Assembly (NCBI RefSeq): GCF_051014685.1
Contig: NW_027478713.1
Span: 434,001 to 498,000, forward strand
DNA: 64,000 nt
Source of the DNA: Ptiloglossa arizonensis
Taxonomy: Eukaryota > Arthropoda > Insecta > Hymenoptera > Colletidae
Direction of reading: 5' to 3'
The position numbers and the translations under genes were made by a program. This document shows, one piece after another, positions 42,601 through 59,195 of this stretch. The notes below the pieces were generated by a model. That model was not told the DNA's origin. It searched no databases and saw nothing but the letters and a program-made list of their open reading frames with translations. Positions within the stretch are counted from its first letter, which is position 1. The number at the start of each line of letters is the position of its first letter.

Positions 42601-45600
42601 TATACGTTATGCGTTATACGTTATACGTTATACGTTATACGTTATACGTTATACGTTATACGTTATACGTTATACGTTATACGTTATACGTTATATTTTA
42701 TACGTTATACGTTATACGTTATACGTTGTACGTTATACGTTACACGTTACACGTTATACCTCATAGGTTATACCTTATACGTTATACGTTATACGTTATA
42801 CGTTATACGTTATACGTTATACGTCATAGGTTATACGTTATACGTTATACGTTATGCGTTATACGTTATACGTTATACGTTATACGTTATACGTCATACG
42901 TTATACGTTATACGTTATACGTTATACGTTATACGTTATACGTTATACGTTATACGTTATACGTTATATGTTATACGTTATACGTTATACGCTATACGTT
43001 ACATGTTATACGTTATACATTATACGTTATACGTTATACGTTATACGTTATACGTTATACGTTATACGTTATACGTCATAGGTTATACGTTATACGTTAT
43101 ACGTTATACGTTATACGTTATACGTCATACGTTATACGTTATACGTTATACGTTATACGTTATACGTTATACGTTATACGTTAAATGTTTTACGTTATAC
43201 GTTATACGTTATACGTTATACGTTATACGTTATACGTTATACGTTAAACGTTATACGTTATACGTTATACGTTATACGTTTTACGCTATACGTTACATGT
43301 TATACGTTATACGTAGTATGTAATGCGTCATACGTTTTACGTTATTCGTTATACGTTTTTCGTTACAAGTTATACGTTATACGTTATACGTTATACGTCA
43401 TAGGTTATACGTTATACGTTATACGTTATACGTTATACGTTATACGTCATAGGTTATACGTTATACGTTATGCGTTATACGTTATACATTATACGTTATA
43501 CGATATACGTTATACGTTATGCGTTATGCGTTCTTCGTTACACGTTATACGTTATTCGGTATACGTTATACGTTATACGTTATACGTTATACGTTATACG
43601 TTATACGTTATACGTTATACGTTATACGTTATACGTTATACGTTATACGTTACATGTTATACGTTATACGTAGTATGTAATGCGTCATACGTTTTACGTT
43701 ATTCGTTATACGTTTTTCGTTACAAGTTATACGTTATACGTTATACGTTATACGTCATAGGTTATACGTTATACGTTATACGTTATACGTTATACATTAT
43801 GCGTTATACGTTTTACGTTATTCGTTATACGTTATACGTTATACGTTATACGTTATATGTTTTACGTTATACGTTATACGTTATACGTTATACGTTATAC
43901 GTTATACATTATACGTTATACGTTATACGTTAAACGTTATACGTTATACGTTATACGTTATACGTTATACGTTATACGTTATACGTTATACGTTATACGT
44001 TATACGTTATACGTTATACGTTATACGTTATACGTTATACGTTATACGTTGTACGTTATACGTTATAAGTTGTACGTTATACGATATACGTTATACGTTA
44101 TTCGTTATACGTACTTCGTTACACTTTATACGTTATGCGTTATACGTTATACGTTATACGTTATACGTTGTACGTTATACGTTATAAGTTGTACGTTATA
44201 CGATATACGTTATACGTTATTCGTTATACGTACTTCGTTACACTTTATACGTTATACGTTATACGTTATACGTTTTACGATATACGATATACGTTATACG
44301 TTATACGTTATACGTTATACGTTATACTTTATACGTTATAGGTGTTACGTTATACGTTATACGTTATACGTTATACGTTATATTTTATACGTTATACGTT
44401 ATACGTTATACGTTATACGTTGTACGTTATACGTTACACGTTACACGTTATACCTCATAGGTTACACCTTATACGTTATACGTTATACGTTATACGTTAT
44501 ACGTTATACTTTATACGTTATACGTTATACGTTATACGTTATACGTTATACGTTATACGTTATACGTTATACGTTATACGTTATACGTTATACGTTATAC
44601 GTTATACGTTATACGTTATACGTTATACGTTATACGTTATACGTTATACGTTATACGTTATACGTTATACGTTATACGTTATACGTTATACGTTATACGT
44701 TATACGTTATACGTTATACGTTATACGTTATACGTTATACGTTATACGTTATGCGTTATGCGTTGTACGGTATACGATATACGTTGTACATTACATGTTA
44801 TACGTTATACGTTATACGTTATACGATATACGTTATACGTTATACGTTATACGTTATACGTTATACGTTATACGTTATACGCTATACGTTACATGTTATA
44901 CGTTATACGTAGTATGTAATGCGTCATACGTTTTACGTTATACGTTATACGGTATACGTTATACGTTGTACGTTACATGTTATACGTTATACGTTATACG
45001 TTATACGATATACGTTATACGTTATACGTTATACGTTATACGTTATACGTTATACGTTATACGTTATACGCTATACGTTACATGTTATACGTTATACATT
45101 ATACGTTATACGCTATACGTTATACGTTATACGTTATACGTTATACGTTATACGTTATACGTTATACATTATACGTTATACGTTATACGTTATATGTTAT
45201 ACGTTATACGTCATAGGTTATACGTTATACGTTATGCGGTATACGTTATACGTTATACGTTATACGTTATACGTTATACGTTATACGTTACACGTTATAC
45301 GTTATGCGTTATACGTTATACGTTATACGTTATACGTTATACGTTATACGTTATACGTTATACGTTATACGTTATACGTTATACGTTATACGTTATACGT
45401 TATACGTTATACGTTATACGTTATACGTTATACGTTATACGCTATACGTTACATGTTATACGTTATACATTATACGTTATACGTTATACGTTATACGTTA
45501 TGCGTTATACGTTATGCGTTATACGTTATACGTTATACGTTATACGTTATACGTTATACGTTATACGTTATACGTTGTACGTTATACGTTATACGTTATA

Positions 45601-47710
45601 CGTTATACGTTATACGTTATACGTTATACGTTATACGTCATAAGTTATACGTTATACGTTATACGTTATACGTTATACGTTATACTTTATACGTTATACG
45701 TTATGCGTTATACGTTCTACGATATTCGTTATACGTTATACGTTATTAGTTATACGTTATACGTTATACGTTATACGTCATAGGTTATACGTTATACGTT
45801 ATGCGTTATACGTTATACGTTATACATTATACGTTATATGATATACGTTATACGTTATGCGTTATGCGTTCTTCGTTACACGTTATACGTTATTCGGTAT
45901 GCGTTATACGTTATACGTTATTAGTTACACGTTATACGTTATACGTTATACGTTATACGATATACGTTATACGTTATACGTTATACGATATACGTTATAC
46001 GTTATACGTTAAACGTTATGCGTTATACGTTCTACGATATTCGTTATACGTTATACGTTATTAGTTATACGTTATACGTTATACGTTATACATTATACGA
46101 TATACGTTATACGTTATACGTTATACGTTATACGTTATACGTTATACGTTATACGTTATACGTTATACGTTATACGTTATACGTTATACGTTATACGTTA
46201 TACGCTATACGTTACATGTTATACGTTATACATTATACGTTATACGTTATACGTTATACGTTATACGTTATACGTTATGCGTTATACGTTATACGTTATA
46301 CGTTATACGTTATACGTTATACGTTATACGTTATACGTTGTACGTTATACGTTATACGTTATACGTTATACGTTACACGTTATACGTTATACGTTATACG
46401 TCATAAGTTATACGTTATACGTTATACGTTATACGTTATACGTTATACTTTATACGTTATACGTTATGCGTTATACGTTCTACGATATTCGTTATACGTT
46501 ATACGTTATTAGTTATACGTTATACGTTATACGTTATACGTCATAGGTTATACGTTATACGTTATGCGTTATACGTTATACGTTATACGTTATACGTTAT
46601 ACGTTATACGTTATATGTTATACGTTATACGTTATACGTTATACGTTATACGTTATATTTTATACGTTATACGTTATACGTTATACGTTGTACGTTATAC
46701 GTTACACGTTACACGTTATACCTCATAGGTTATACCTTATACGTTATACGTTATACGTTACACGTTATACGTTATACGTTATACGTCATAGGTTATACGT
46801 TATACGTTATACGTTATGCGTTATACGTTATACGTTATACGTTATACGTTATACGTCATACGTTATACGTTATACGTTATACGTTATACGTTATACGTTA
46901 TACGTTATACGTTATATGTTATACGTTATACGTTATACGTTATACGTTATACGTTATACGTTATACGTTATACGTTATACGTTATACGTTATACGTTATA
47001 CGTTATACGTTATACGTTATACGTTATACGTTATACGTTATACGTTATACGTTATACGTTATACGTTATATGTTTTACGTTATACGTTATACGTTATACG
47101 TTATACGTTATACGTTATACGTTATACGTTATACGTTATACGTTATACGTTATACGTTATACGTTATAAGTTATACGTTATACGTTATGCGTTATACGTT
47201 GTACGTTATACGTTATACGTTATACATTATACGTTATACGTTATACGTTATACATTATACGTTATACGTCATAGGTTATACGTTATACGTTATGCGGTAT
47301 ACGTTATACATTATACGTTATACGATATACGTTATACGTTATGCGTTATGCGTGCTTCGTTACACGTTATACGTTATTCGGTATGCGTTATACGTTATAT
47401 GTTATACGTTATACGTTATATGTTATACGTTATACGTTATACGTTATACGTTATACGTTATACGTTATACGTTATACGTTATTCGTTATACGTTATATTT
47501 TATACGTTATACGTTGTACGTTATACGTTATAAGTTGTACGTTATACGATATACGTTATACGTTATTCTTTATACGTTATTCGTTACACGTTATAAGTTG
47601 TACGTTATACGATATACGTTATACGTTATTCTTTATACGTTATTCGTTACACGTTATACGTCATACGTTATACGTTATACGTTTTACGTTATTCGTTATA
47701 CGTTATACGT
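39700..47710 (+). repeat. Mosaic satellite region
   Basis: Heptamers with one pentamer (41547-41551) and no other register break. About 39.7-40.75 kb matches about 61.6-62.57 kb (offsets 21,818-21,846). About 43.5-44.5 kb matches 17.3-18.3 kb. About 45.6-45.8 kb matches 46.4-46.55 kb at 763 bp (109 units). The longest uninterrupted run of perfect ATACGTT that I found, 34 units, is at 44513-44750. No gene or unique DNA was seen. Confidence 0.8.
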
Positions 47711-47714
47711 TATA

Positions 47715-50700
47715 CGATATTCGTTATACGTTATACGTTGTACGTTATACGTTGTACGTTATACGTTATACGTTATACGTTATACGTTATACGTTATACG
47801 TTATACGTTATACGTTATACGTTATACGTTATACGTTATACGTTATACGTCATAGGTTATACGTTATACGTTATACGTTATACGTTATACATTATGCGTT
47901 ATACGATATACGTTATACGTTATGCGTTATGCGTTCTTCGTTACACGTTATACGTTATTCGGTATGCGTTATAAGTTATACGTTATACGTTATACGGTAT
48001 ACGTTATACGTTATACGTTATACGTTATACGTTATACGATATACGTTATACGTTATACGTTATACGTTATACGTTATACGTTGTACGTTATACGTTATAC
48101 GTTATACGTTATACGTTAAACGTTATACGTTATACGTTATACGTTATACGTTATACGTTATACGTTATACGTTATACGTTATACGTTATACGTTATACGC
48201 TATACGTTACATGTTATATGTTATACGTAGTATGTAATGCGTCATACGTTTTACGTTATACGTTATACGGTATACGTTATACGTTGTACGTTACATGTTG
48301 TACGTTATACGTTATACGTTATACGGTATACGTTATACGTTGTACGTTACATGTTATACGTTATACGTTATACGTTATACGATATACGTTATACGTTATA
48401 CGTTATACGTTATACGTTATACGTTATACGTTATACGCTATACGTTACATGTTATACGTTATACATCATACGTTATACGTTATACGTTATACGTTATAGG
48501 TTATACGTCATAGGTTATACGTTATACGTTATACGTTATACGTTATGCGTTATACGTTATACGTTATACGTTATACGTTATGCGTTATACGTTGTACGAT
48601 ATTCGTTATACGTTATACGTTATTAGTTATACGTTATACGGTATACGTTATACGTTGTACGTTACATGTTATACGTTATACGTTATACGTTATACGATAT
48701 ACGTTATACGTTATACGTTATACGTTATACGTTATACGTTATACGTTATACGTTATACGCTATACGTTACATGTTATACGGTATACATTATACGTTATAC
48801 GTTATACGTTATACGTTATACGTTATACGTTATACGTTATACGTCATAGGTTATACGTTATACGTTATACGTTATACGTTATACGTTATACGTCATACGT
48901 TATACGTTATACGTTATACGTTATACGTTATACGTTATACGTTATACGTTATATGTTTTACGTTATACGTTATACGTTATACGTTATACGTTATACGTTA
49001 TACGTTATACGTTAAACGTTATACGTTATACGTTATACGTTATACGTTTTACGCTATACGTTATACGATATACGTTATACGTTATACGTTATACGTTATA
49101 CGTTATACGTTATACGTTATACGTTATACGTTATACGTTATACGTTATACGTTATACGTTATACGTTATACGTTGTACGTTATACGTTATAAGTTGTACG
49201 TTATACGATATACGTTATACGTTATTCGTTATACGTACTTCGTTACACTTTATACGTTATACGTTATACGTTATACGTTATACATTATACGTTATACGTT
49301 ATACGCTATACGTTATACGTTATACGTTATATGTTTTACGTTATACGTTATACGTTATACGTTATACGTTATACGTTATACGTTATACGTTATACGTTAT
49401 ACGTTATACGTTATACGTTATACATTACGTTATACGTCATAGGTTATACGTTATACGTTATACGTTATACGTTATACATTATGCGTTATACGTTTTACGT
49501 TATACGTTATACGTTATACGTTATACGTTATACGTTATACGTTATACGCTATACGTTACATGTTATACGTTATACATTATACGTTATACGTTATACGTTA
49601 TACGTCATAGGTTATACGTTATACGTTATACGTTATACGTTATACGTTATACGTCATACGTTATACGTTATACGTTATACGTTATACGTTATACGTTATA
49701 CGTTATACGTTATATGTTTTACGTTATACGTTATACGTTATACGTTATACGTTATACGTTATACGTTATACGTTATACGTTATACGTTATACGTTATACG
49801 TTATACGTTATACGTTATACTTTACGTTATACGTCATAGGTTATACGTTATACGTTATACGTTATGCGTTATACGTTATACGTTATACGTTATACGTTAT
49901 ACGCTATACGTTACATGTTATACGTTATACATCATACGTTATACGTTATACGTTATACGTTATAGGTTATACGTCATAGGTTATACGTTATACGTTATAC
50001 GTTATACGTTATGCGTTATACGTTATACGTTATACGTTATACGTTATGCGTTATACGTTGTACGATATTCGTTATACGTTATACGTTATTAGTTATACGT
50101 TATACGGTATACGTTATACGTTGTACGTTACATGTTATACGTTATACGTTATACGTTATACGATATACGTTATACGTTATACGTTATACGTTATACGTTA
50201 TACGTTATACGTTATACGTTATACGCTATACGTTACATGTTATACGTTATACATTATACGTTATACGTTATACGTTATACGTTATACGTTATACGTTATA
50301 CGTTATACGTCATAGGTTATACGTTATACGTTATACGTTATACGTTATACGTTATACGTCATACGTTATACGTTATACGTTATACGTTATACGTTATACG
50401 TTATACGTTATACGTTATATGTTTTACGTTATACGTTATACGTTATACGTTATACGTTATACGTTATACGTTATACGTTAAACGTTATACGTTATACGTT
50501 ATACGTTATACGTTTTACGCTATACGTTATACGATATACGTTATACGTTATACGTTATACGTTATACGTTATACGTTATACGTTATACGTTATACGTTAT
50601 ACGTTATACGTTATACGTTATACGTTGTACGTTATACGTTATAAGTTGTACGTTATACGATATACGTTATACGTTATTCGTTATACGTTATACGTTATAC

Positions 50701-53458
50701 GTTATACGCTATACGTTACATGTTATACGTTATACATTATACGTTATACGTTATACGTTATACGTCATAGGTTATACGTTATACGTTATACGTTATACGT
50801 TATACGTTATACGTCATACGTTATACGTTATACGTTATACGTTATACGTTATACGTTATACGTTATACGTTATACGTTATACGTTATATGTTTTACGTTA
50901 TACGTTATACGTTATACGTTATACGTTATACGTTATACGTTATACGTTATACGTTATACGTTATACGTTATACGTTATACGTTATACGTTATACGTTATA
51001 CTTTACGTTATACGTCATAGGTTATACGTTATACGTTATACGTTATGCGTTATACGTTATACGTTATACGTTATACGTTATACGCTATACGTTACATGTT
51101 ATACGTTATACATCATACGTTATACGTTATACGTTATACGTTATAGGTTATACGTCATAGGTTATACGTTATACGTTATACGTTATACGTTATGCGTTAT
51201 ACGTTATACGTTATACGTTATACGTTATGCGTTATACGTTGTACGATATTCGTTATACGTTATACGTTATTAGTTATACGTTATACGGTATACGTTATAC
51301 GTTGTACGTTACATGTTATACGTTATACGTTATACGTTATACGATATACGTTATACGTTATACGTTATACGTTATACGTTATACGTTATACGTTATACGT
51401 TATACGCTATACGTTACATGTTATACGTTATACATTATACGTTATACGTTATACGTTATACGTTATACGTTATACGTTATACGTTATACGTCATAGGTTA
51501 TACGTTATACGTTATACGTTATACGTTATACGTTATACGTCATACGTTATACGTTATACGTTATACGTTATACGTTATACGTTATACGTTATACGTTATA
51601 TGTTTTACGTTATACGTTATACGTTATACGTTATACGTTATACGTTATACGTTATACGTTAAACGTTATACGTTATACGTTATACGTTATACGTTTTACG
51701 CTATACGTTATACGATATACGTTATACGTTATACGTTATACGTTATACGTTATACGTTATACGTTATACGTTATACGTTATACGTTATACGTTATACGTT
51801 ATACGTTGTACGTTATACGTTATAAGTTGTACGTTATACGATATACGTTATACGTTATTCGTTATACGTACTTCGTTACACTTTATACGTTATACGTTAT
51901 ACGTTATACGTTATACATTATACGTTATACGTTATACGTTATACGTTATACGTTATACGTTATACGTTATACGTTATACGTTATACGTTATACTTTACGT
52001 TATACGTCATAGGTTATACGTTATACGTTATACGTTATACGTTATACATTATGCGTTATACGTTTTACGTTATACGTTATACGTTATACGTTATACGTTA
52101 TACGTTATACGTTATACGTTATACGTTATACGCTATACGTTACATGTTATACGTTATACATTATACGTTATACGTTATACGTTATACGTCATAGGTTATA
52201 CGTTATACGTTATACGTTATACGTTATACGTTATACGTCATACGTTATACGTTATACGTTATACGTTATACGTTATACGTTATACGTTATACGTTATATG
52301 TTTTACGTTATACGTTATACGTTATACGTTATACGTTATACGTTATACGTTATACGTTATACGTTATACGTTATACGTTATACGTTATACTTTACGTTAT
52401 ACGTCATAGGTTATACGTTATACGTTATACGTTATGCGTTATACGTTATACGTTATACGTTATACGTTATGCGTTATACGTTGTACGGTATACGTTATAC
52501 GTTGTACGTTACATGTTATACGTTATACGTTATACGTTATACGATATACGTTATACGTTATACGTTATACGTTATACGTTATACGTTATACGTTATACGT
52601 TATACGTTATACGTTATACGTTATACGTTGTACGTTATACGTTATAAGTTGTACGTTATACGATATACGTTATACGTTATTCGTTATACGTACTTCGTTA
52701 CACTTTATACGTTATACGTTATACGTTATACGTTATACATTATACGTTATACGTTATACGCTATACGTTATACGTTATACGTCATAGGTTATACGTTATA
52801 CGTTATGCGGTATACGTTATACATTATACGTTATACGATATACGTTATACGTTATGCGTTATGCGTTCTTCGTTACACGTTATACGTTATTCGGTATGCG
52901 TTATACGTTATACGTTATACGTTATACGTTATACGTTATACGTTATACGTTATACGTTATACATTAAACGTTATACGCTATACGTTACATGTTATACGTT
53001 ATACGTAGTATGTAATGCGTCATACGTTTTACGTTATTCGTTATACGTTGTACGTTATACGTTATACGTTATACGTTATACGTTATACGTTATACTTTAT
53101 ACGTTATACGTTATGCGTTATACGTTCTACGATATTCGTTATACGTTATACGTTATTAGTTATACGTTATACGTTATACGTTATACGTCATAGGTTATAC
53201 GTTATACGTTATGCGTTATACGTTATACATTATACGTTATATGATATACGTTATACGTTATGCGTTATGCGTTCTTCGTTACACGTTATACGTTATTCGG
53301 TATGCGTTATACGTTATACGTTATTAGTTATACGTTATACGTTATACGTTATACGTTATACGTTATACGATATACGTTATACGTTATACGTTATACGTTA
53401 TACGTTATACGATATACGTTATACGTTATACGTTAAACGTTATGCGTTATACGTTCTA
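47715..53458 (+). repeat. Copy 1 of a 5,744-bp tandem higher-order unit
   Basis: Anchors 47738, 47922, 48218, 48545, 49331, 50011 and 50625 recur exactly 5,744 bp later. Adding back 10 bp for the five pentamers in the unit (49427, 49824, 51005, 51997, 52394) gives 5,754, which is 822 heptamers. Inside it a sub-segment recurs at about 48545, 50011 and 51192 (offsets 1,466 and 1,181). Confidence 0.88.
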
Positions 53459-56400
53459 CGATATTCGTTATACGTTATACGTTGTACGTTATACGTTGTA
53501 CGTTATACGTTATACGTTATACGTTATACGTTATACGTTATACGTTATACGTTATACGTTATACGTTATACGTTATACGTTATACGTTATACGTCATAGG
53601 TTATACGTTATACGTTATACGTTATACGTTATACATTATGCGTTATACGATATACGTTATACGTTATGCGTTATGCGTTCTTCGTTACACGTTATACGTT
53701 ATTCGGTATGCGTTATAAGTTATACGTTATACGTTATACGGTATACGTTATACGTTATACGTTATACGTTATACGTTATACGATATACGTTATACGTTAT
53801 ACGTTATACGTTATACGTTATACGTTGTACGTTACACGTTATACGTTATACGTTATACGTTAAACGTTATACGTTATACGTTATACGTTATACGTTATAC
53901 GTTATACGTTATACGTTATACGTTATACGTTATACGTTATACGCTATACGTTACATGTTATATGTTATACGTAGTATGTAATGCGTCATACGTTTTACGT
54001 TATACGTTATACGGTATACGTTATACGTTGTACGTTACATGTTGTACGTTATACGTTATACGTTATACGGTATACGTTATACGTTGTACGTTTCATGTTA
54101 TACGTTATACGTTATACGTTATACGATATACGTTATACGTTATACGTTATACGTTATACGTTATACGTTATACGTTATACGCTATACGTTACATGTTATA
54201 CGTTATACATCATACGTTATACGTTATACGTTATACGTTATAGGTTATACGTCATAGGTTATACGTTATACGTTATACGTTATACGTTATGCGTTATACG
54301 TTATACGTTATACGTTATACGTTATGCGTTATACGTTGTACGATATTCGTTATACGTTATACGTTATTAGTTATACGTTATACGGTATACGTTATACGTT
54401 GTACGTTACATGTTATACGTTATACGTTATACGTTATACGATATACGTTATACGTTATACGTTATACGTTATACGTTATACGTTATACGTTATACGTTAT
54501 ACGCTATACGTTACATGTTATACGGTATACATTATACGTTATACGTTATACGTTATACGTTATACGTTATACGTTATACGTTATACGTCATAGGTTATAC
54601 GTTATACGTTATACGTTATACGTTATACGTTATACGTCATACGTTATACGTTATACGTTATACGTTATACGTTATACGTTATACGTTATACGTTATATGT
54701 TTTACGTTATACGTTATACGTTATACGTTATACGTTATACGTTATACGTTATACGTTAAACGTTATACGTTATACGTTATACGTTATACGTTTTACGCTA
54801 TACGTTATACGATATACGTTATACGTTATACGTTATACGTTATACGTTATACGTTATACGTTATACGTTATACGTTATACGTTATACGTTATACGTTATA
54901 CGTTATACGTTATACGTTGTACGTTATACGTTATAAGTTGTACGTTATACGATATACGTTATACGTTATTCGTTATACGTACTTCGTTACACTTTATACG
55001 TTATACGTTATACGTTATACGTTATACATTATACGTTATACGTTATACGCTATACGTTATACGTTATACGTTATATGTTTTACGTTATACGTTATACGTT
55101 ATACGTTATACGTTATACGTTATACGTTATACGTTATACGTTATACGTTATACGTTATACGTTATACATTACGTTATACGTCATAGGTTATACGTTATAC
55201 GTTATACGTTATACGTTATACATTATGCGTTATACGTTTTACGTTATACGTTATACGTTATACGTTATACGTTATACGTTATACGTTATACGCTATACGT
55301 TACATGTTATACGTTATACATTATACGTTATACGTTATACGTTATACGTCATAGGTTATACGTTATACGTTATACGTTATACGTTATACGTTATACGTCA
55401 TACGTTATACGTTATACGTTATACGTTATACGTTATACGTTATACGTTATACGTTATATGTTTTACGTTATACGTTATACGTTATACGTTATACGTTATA
55501 CGTTATACGTTATACGTTATACGTTATACGTTATACGTTATACGTTATACGTTATACGTTATACTTTACGTTATACGTCATAGGTTATACGTTATACGTT
55601 ATACGTTATGCGTTATACGTTATACGTTATACGTTATACGTTATACGCTATACGTTACATGTTATACGTTATACATCATACGTTATACGTTATACGTTAT
55701 ACGTTATAGGTTATACGTCATAGGTTATACGTTATACGTTATACGTTATACGTTATGCGTTATACGTTATACGTTATACGTTATACGTTATGCGTTATAC
55801 GTTGTACGATATTCGTTATACGTTATACGTTATTAGTTATACGTTATACGGTATACGTTATACGTTGTACGTTACATGTTATACGTTATACGTTATACGT
55901 TATACGATATACGTTATACGTTATACGTTATACGTTATACGTTATACGTTATACGTTATACGTTATACGCTATACGTTACATGTTATACGTTATACATTA
56001 TACGTTATACGTTATACGTTATACGTTATACGTTATACGTTATACGTTATACGTCATAGGTTATACGTTATACGTTATACGTTATACGTTATACGTTATA
56101 CGTCATACGTTATACGTTATACGTTATACGTTATACGTTATACGTTATACGTTATACGTTATATGTTTTACGTTATACGTTATACGTTATACGTTATACG
56201 TTATACGTTATACGTTATACGTTAAACGTTATACGTTATACGTTATACGTTATACGTTTTACGCTATACGTTATACGATATACGTTATACGTTATACGTT
56301 ATACGTTATACGTTATACGTTATACGTTATACGTTATACGTTATACGTTATACGTTATACGTTATACGTTGTACGTTATACGTTATAAGTTGTACGTTAT

Positions 56401-59195
56401 ACGATATACGTTATACGTTATTCGTTATACGTTATACGTTATACGTTATACGCTATACGTTACATGTTATACGTTATACATTATACGTTATACGTTATAC
56501 GTTATACGTCATAGGTTATACGTTATACGTTATACGTTATACGTTATACGTTATACGTCATACGTTATACGTTATACGTTATACGTTATACGTTATACGT
56601 TATACGTTATACGTTATATGTTTTACGTTATACGTTATACGTTATACGTTATACGTTATACGTTATACGTTATACGTTATACGTTATACGTTATACGTTA
56701 TACGTTATACGTTATACGTTATACGTTATACTTTACGTTATACGTCATAGGTTATACGTTATACGTTATACGTTATGCGTTATACGTTATACGTTATACG
56801 TTATACGTTATACGCTATACGTTACATGTTATACGTTATACATCATACGTTATACGTTATACGTTATACGTTATAGGTTATACGTCATAGGTTATACGTT
56901 ATACGTTATACGTTATACGTTATGCGTTATACGTTATACGTTATACGTTATACGTTATGCGTTATACGTTGTACGATATTCGTTATACGTTATACGTTAT
57001 TAGTTATACGTTATACGGTATACGTTATACGTTGTACGTTACATGTTATACGTTATACGTTATACGTTATACGATATACGTTATACGTTATACGTTATAC
57101 GTTATACGTTATACGTTATACGTTATACGTTATACGCTATACGTTACATGTTATACGTTATACATTATACGTTATACGTTATACGTTATACGTTATACGT
57201 TATACGTTATACGTTATACGTCATAGGTTATACGTTATACGTTATACGTTATACGTTATACGTTATACGTCATACGTTATACGTTATACGTTATACGTTA
57301 TACGTTATACGTTATACGTTATACGTTATATGTTTTACGTTATACGTTATACGTTATACGTTATACGTTATACGTTATACGTTATACGTTAAACGTTATA
57401 CGTTATACGTTATACGTTATACGTTTTACGCTATACGTTATACGATATACGTTATACGTTATACGTTATACGTTATACGTTATACGTTATACGTTATACG
57501 TTATACGTTATACGTTATACGTTATACGTTATACGTTGTACGTTATACGTTATAAGTTGTACGTTATACGATATACGTTATACGTTATTCGTTATACGTA
57601 CTTCGTTACACTTTATACGTTATACGTTATACGTTATACGTTATACATTATACGTTATACGTTATACGTTATACGTTATACGTTATACGTTATACGTTAT
57701 ACGTTATACGTTATACGTTATACTTTACGTTATACGTCATAGGTTATACGTTATACGTTATACGTTATACGTTATACATTATGCGTTATACGTTTTACGT
57801 TATACGTTATACGTTATACGTTATACGTTATACGTTATACGTTATACGTTATACGCTATACGTTACATGTTATACGTTATACATTATACGTTATACGTTA
57901 TACGTTATACGTCATAGGTTATACGTTATACGTTATACGTTATACGTTATACGTTATACGTCATACGTTATACGTTATACGTTATACGTTATACGTTATA
58001 CGTTATACGTTATACGTTATATGTTTTACGTTATACGTTATACGTTATACGTTATACGTTATACGTTATACGTTATACGTTATACGTTATACGTTATACG
58101 TTATACGTTATACTTTACGTTATACGTCATAGGTTATACGTTATACGTTATACGTTATGCGTTATACGTTATACGTTATACGTTATACGTTATGCGTTAT
58201 ACGTTGTACGGTATACGTTATACGTTGTACGTTACATGTTATACGTTATACGTTATACGTTATACGATATACGTTATACGTTATACGTTATACGTTATAC
58301 GTTATACGTTATACGTTATACGTTATACGTTATACGTTATACGTTATACGTTGTACGTTATACGTTATAAGTTGTACGTTATACGATATACGTTATACGT
58401 TATTCGTTATACGTACTTCGTTACACTTTATACGTTATACGTTATACGTTATACGTTATACATTATACGTTATACGTTATACGCTATACGTTATACGTTA
58501 TACGTCATAGGTTATACGTTATACGTTATGCGGTATACGTTATACATTATACGTTATACGATATACGTTATACGTTATGCGTTATGCGTTCTTCGTTACA
58601 CGTTATACGTTATTCGGTATGCGTTATACGTTATACGTTATACGTTATACGTTATACGTTATACGTTATACGTTATACGTTATACATTAAACGTTATACG
58701 CTATACGTTACATGTTATACGTTATACGTAGTATGTAATGCGTCATACGTTTTACGTTATTCGTTATACGTTGTACGTTATACGTTATACGTTATACGTT
58801 ATACGTTATACGTTATACTTTATACGTTATACGTTATGCGTTATGCGTTCTACGATATTCGTTATACGTTATACGTTATTAGTTATACGTTATACGTTAT
58901 ACGTTATACGTCATAGGTTATACGTTATACGTTATGCGTTATACGTTATACATTATACGTTATATGATATACGTTATACGTTATGCGTTATGCGTTCTTC
59001 GTTACACGTTATACGTTATTCGGTATGCGTTATACGTTATACGTTATTAGTTATACGTTATACGTTATACGTTATACGTTATACGTTATACGATATACGT
59101 TATACGTTATACGTTATACGTTATACGTTATACGATATACGTTATACGTTATACGTTAAACGTTATGCGTTATACGTTCTACGATATTCGTTATA
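53459..59195 (+). repeat. Copy 2 of the 5.74-kb tandem higher-order unit
   Basis: Directly abuts copy 1. The offset stays at 5,744 to about 56.4 kb, is 5,730 by 56.9 kb and 5,723 by 58.1 kb, so copy 2 has lost two and then one whole heptamers. The paired pentamers are 55171, 55568, 56735, 57727 and 58117. It ends with CTACGAT, ATTCGTT and later ATTAGTT near 59180-59215, whereas copy 1 at the equivalent point jumps to GTACGTT: that is the crossover junction. Confidence 0.88.

Larger units (their letters stand above)
22422..58121 (+). other. Fourteen 5-bp satellite units (ACGTT)
   Basis: Pentamers start at 22422, 26864, 34369, 41547, 49427, 49824, 51005, 51997, 52394, 55171, 55568, 56735, 57727 and 58117. 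Twelve follow ATACTTT and two (49427 and 55171) follow ATACATT. All are followed directly by ATACGTC then ATAGGTT. The constant right-hand context implies a single 2-bp deletion event that was then spread. Confidence 0.9.
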
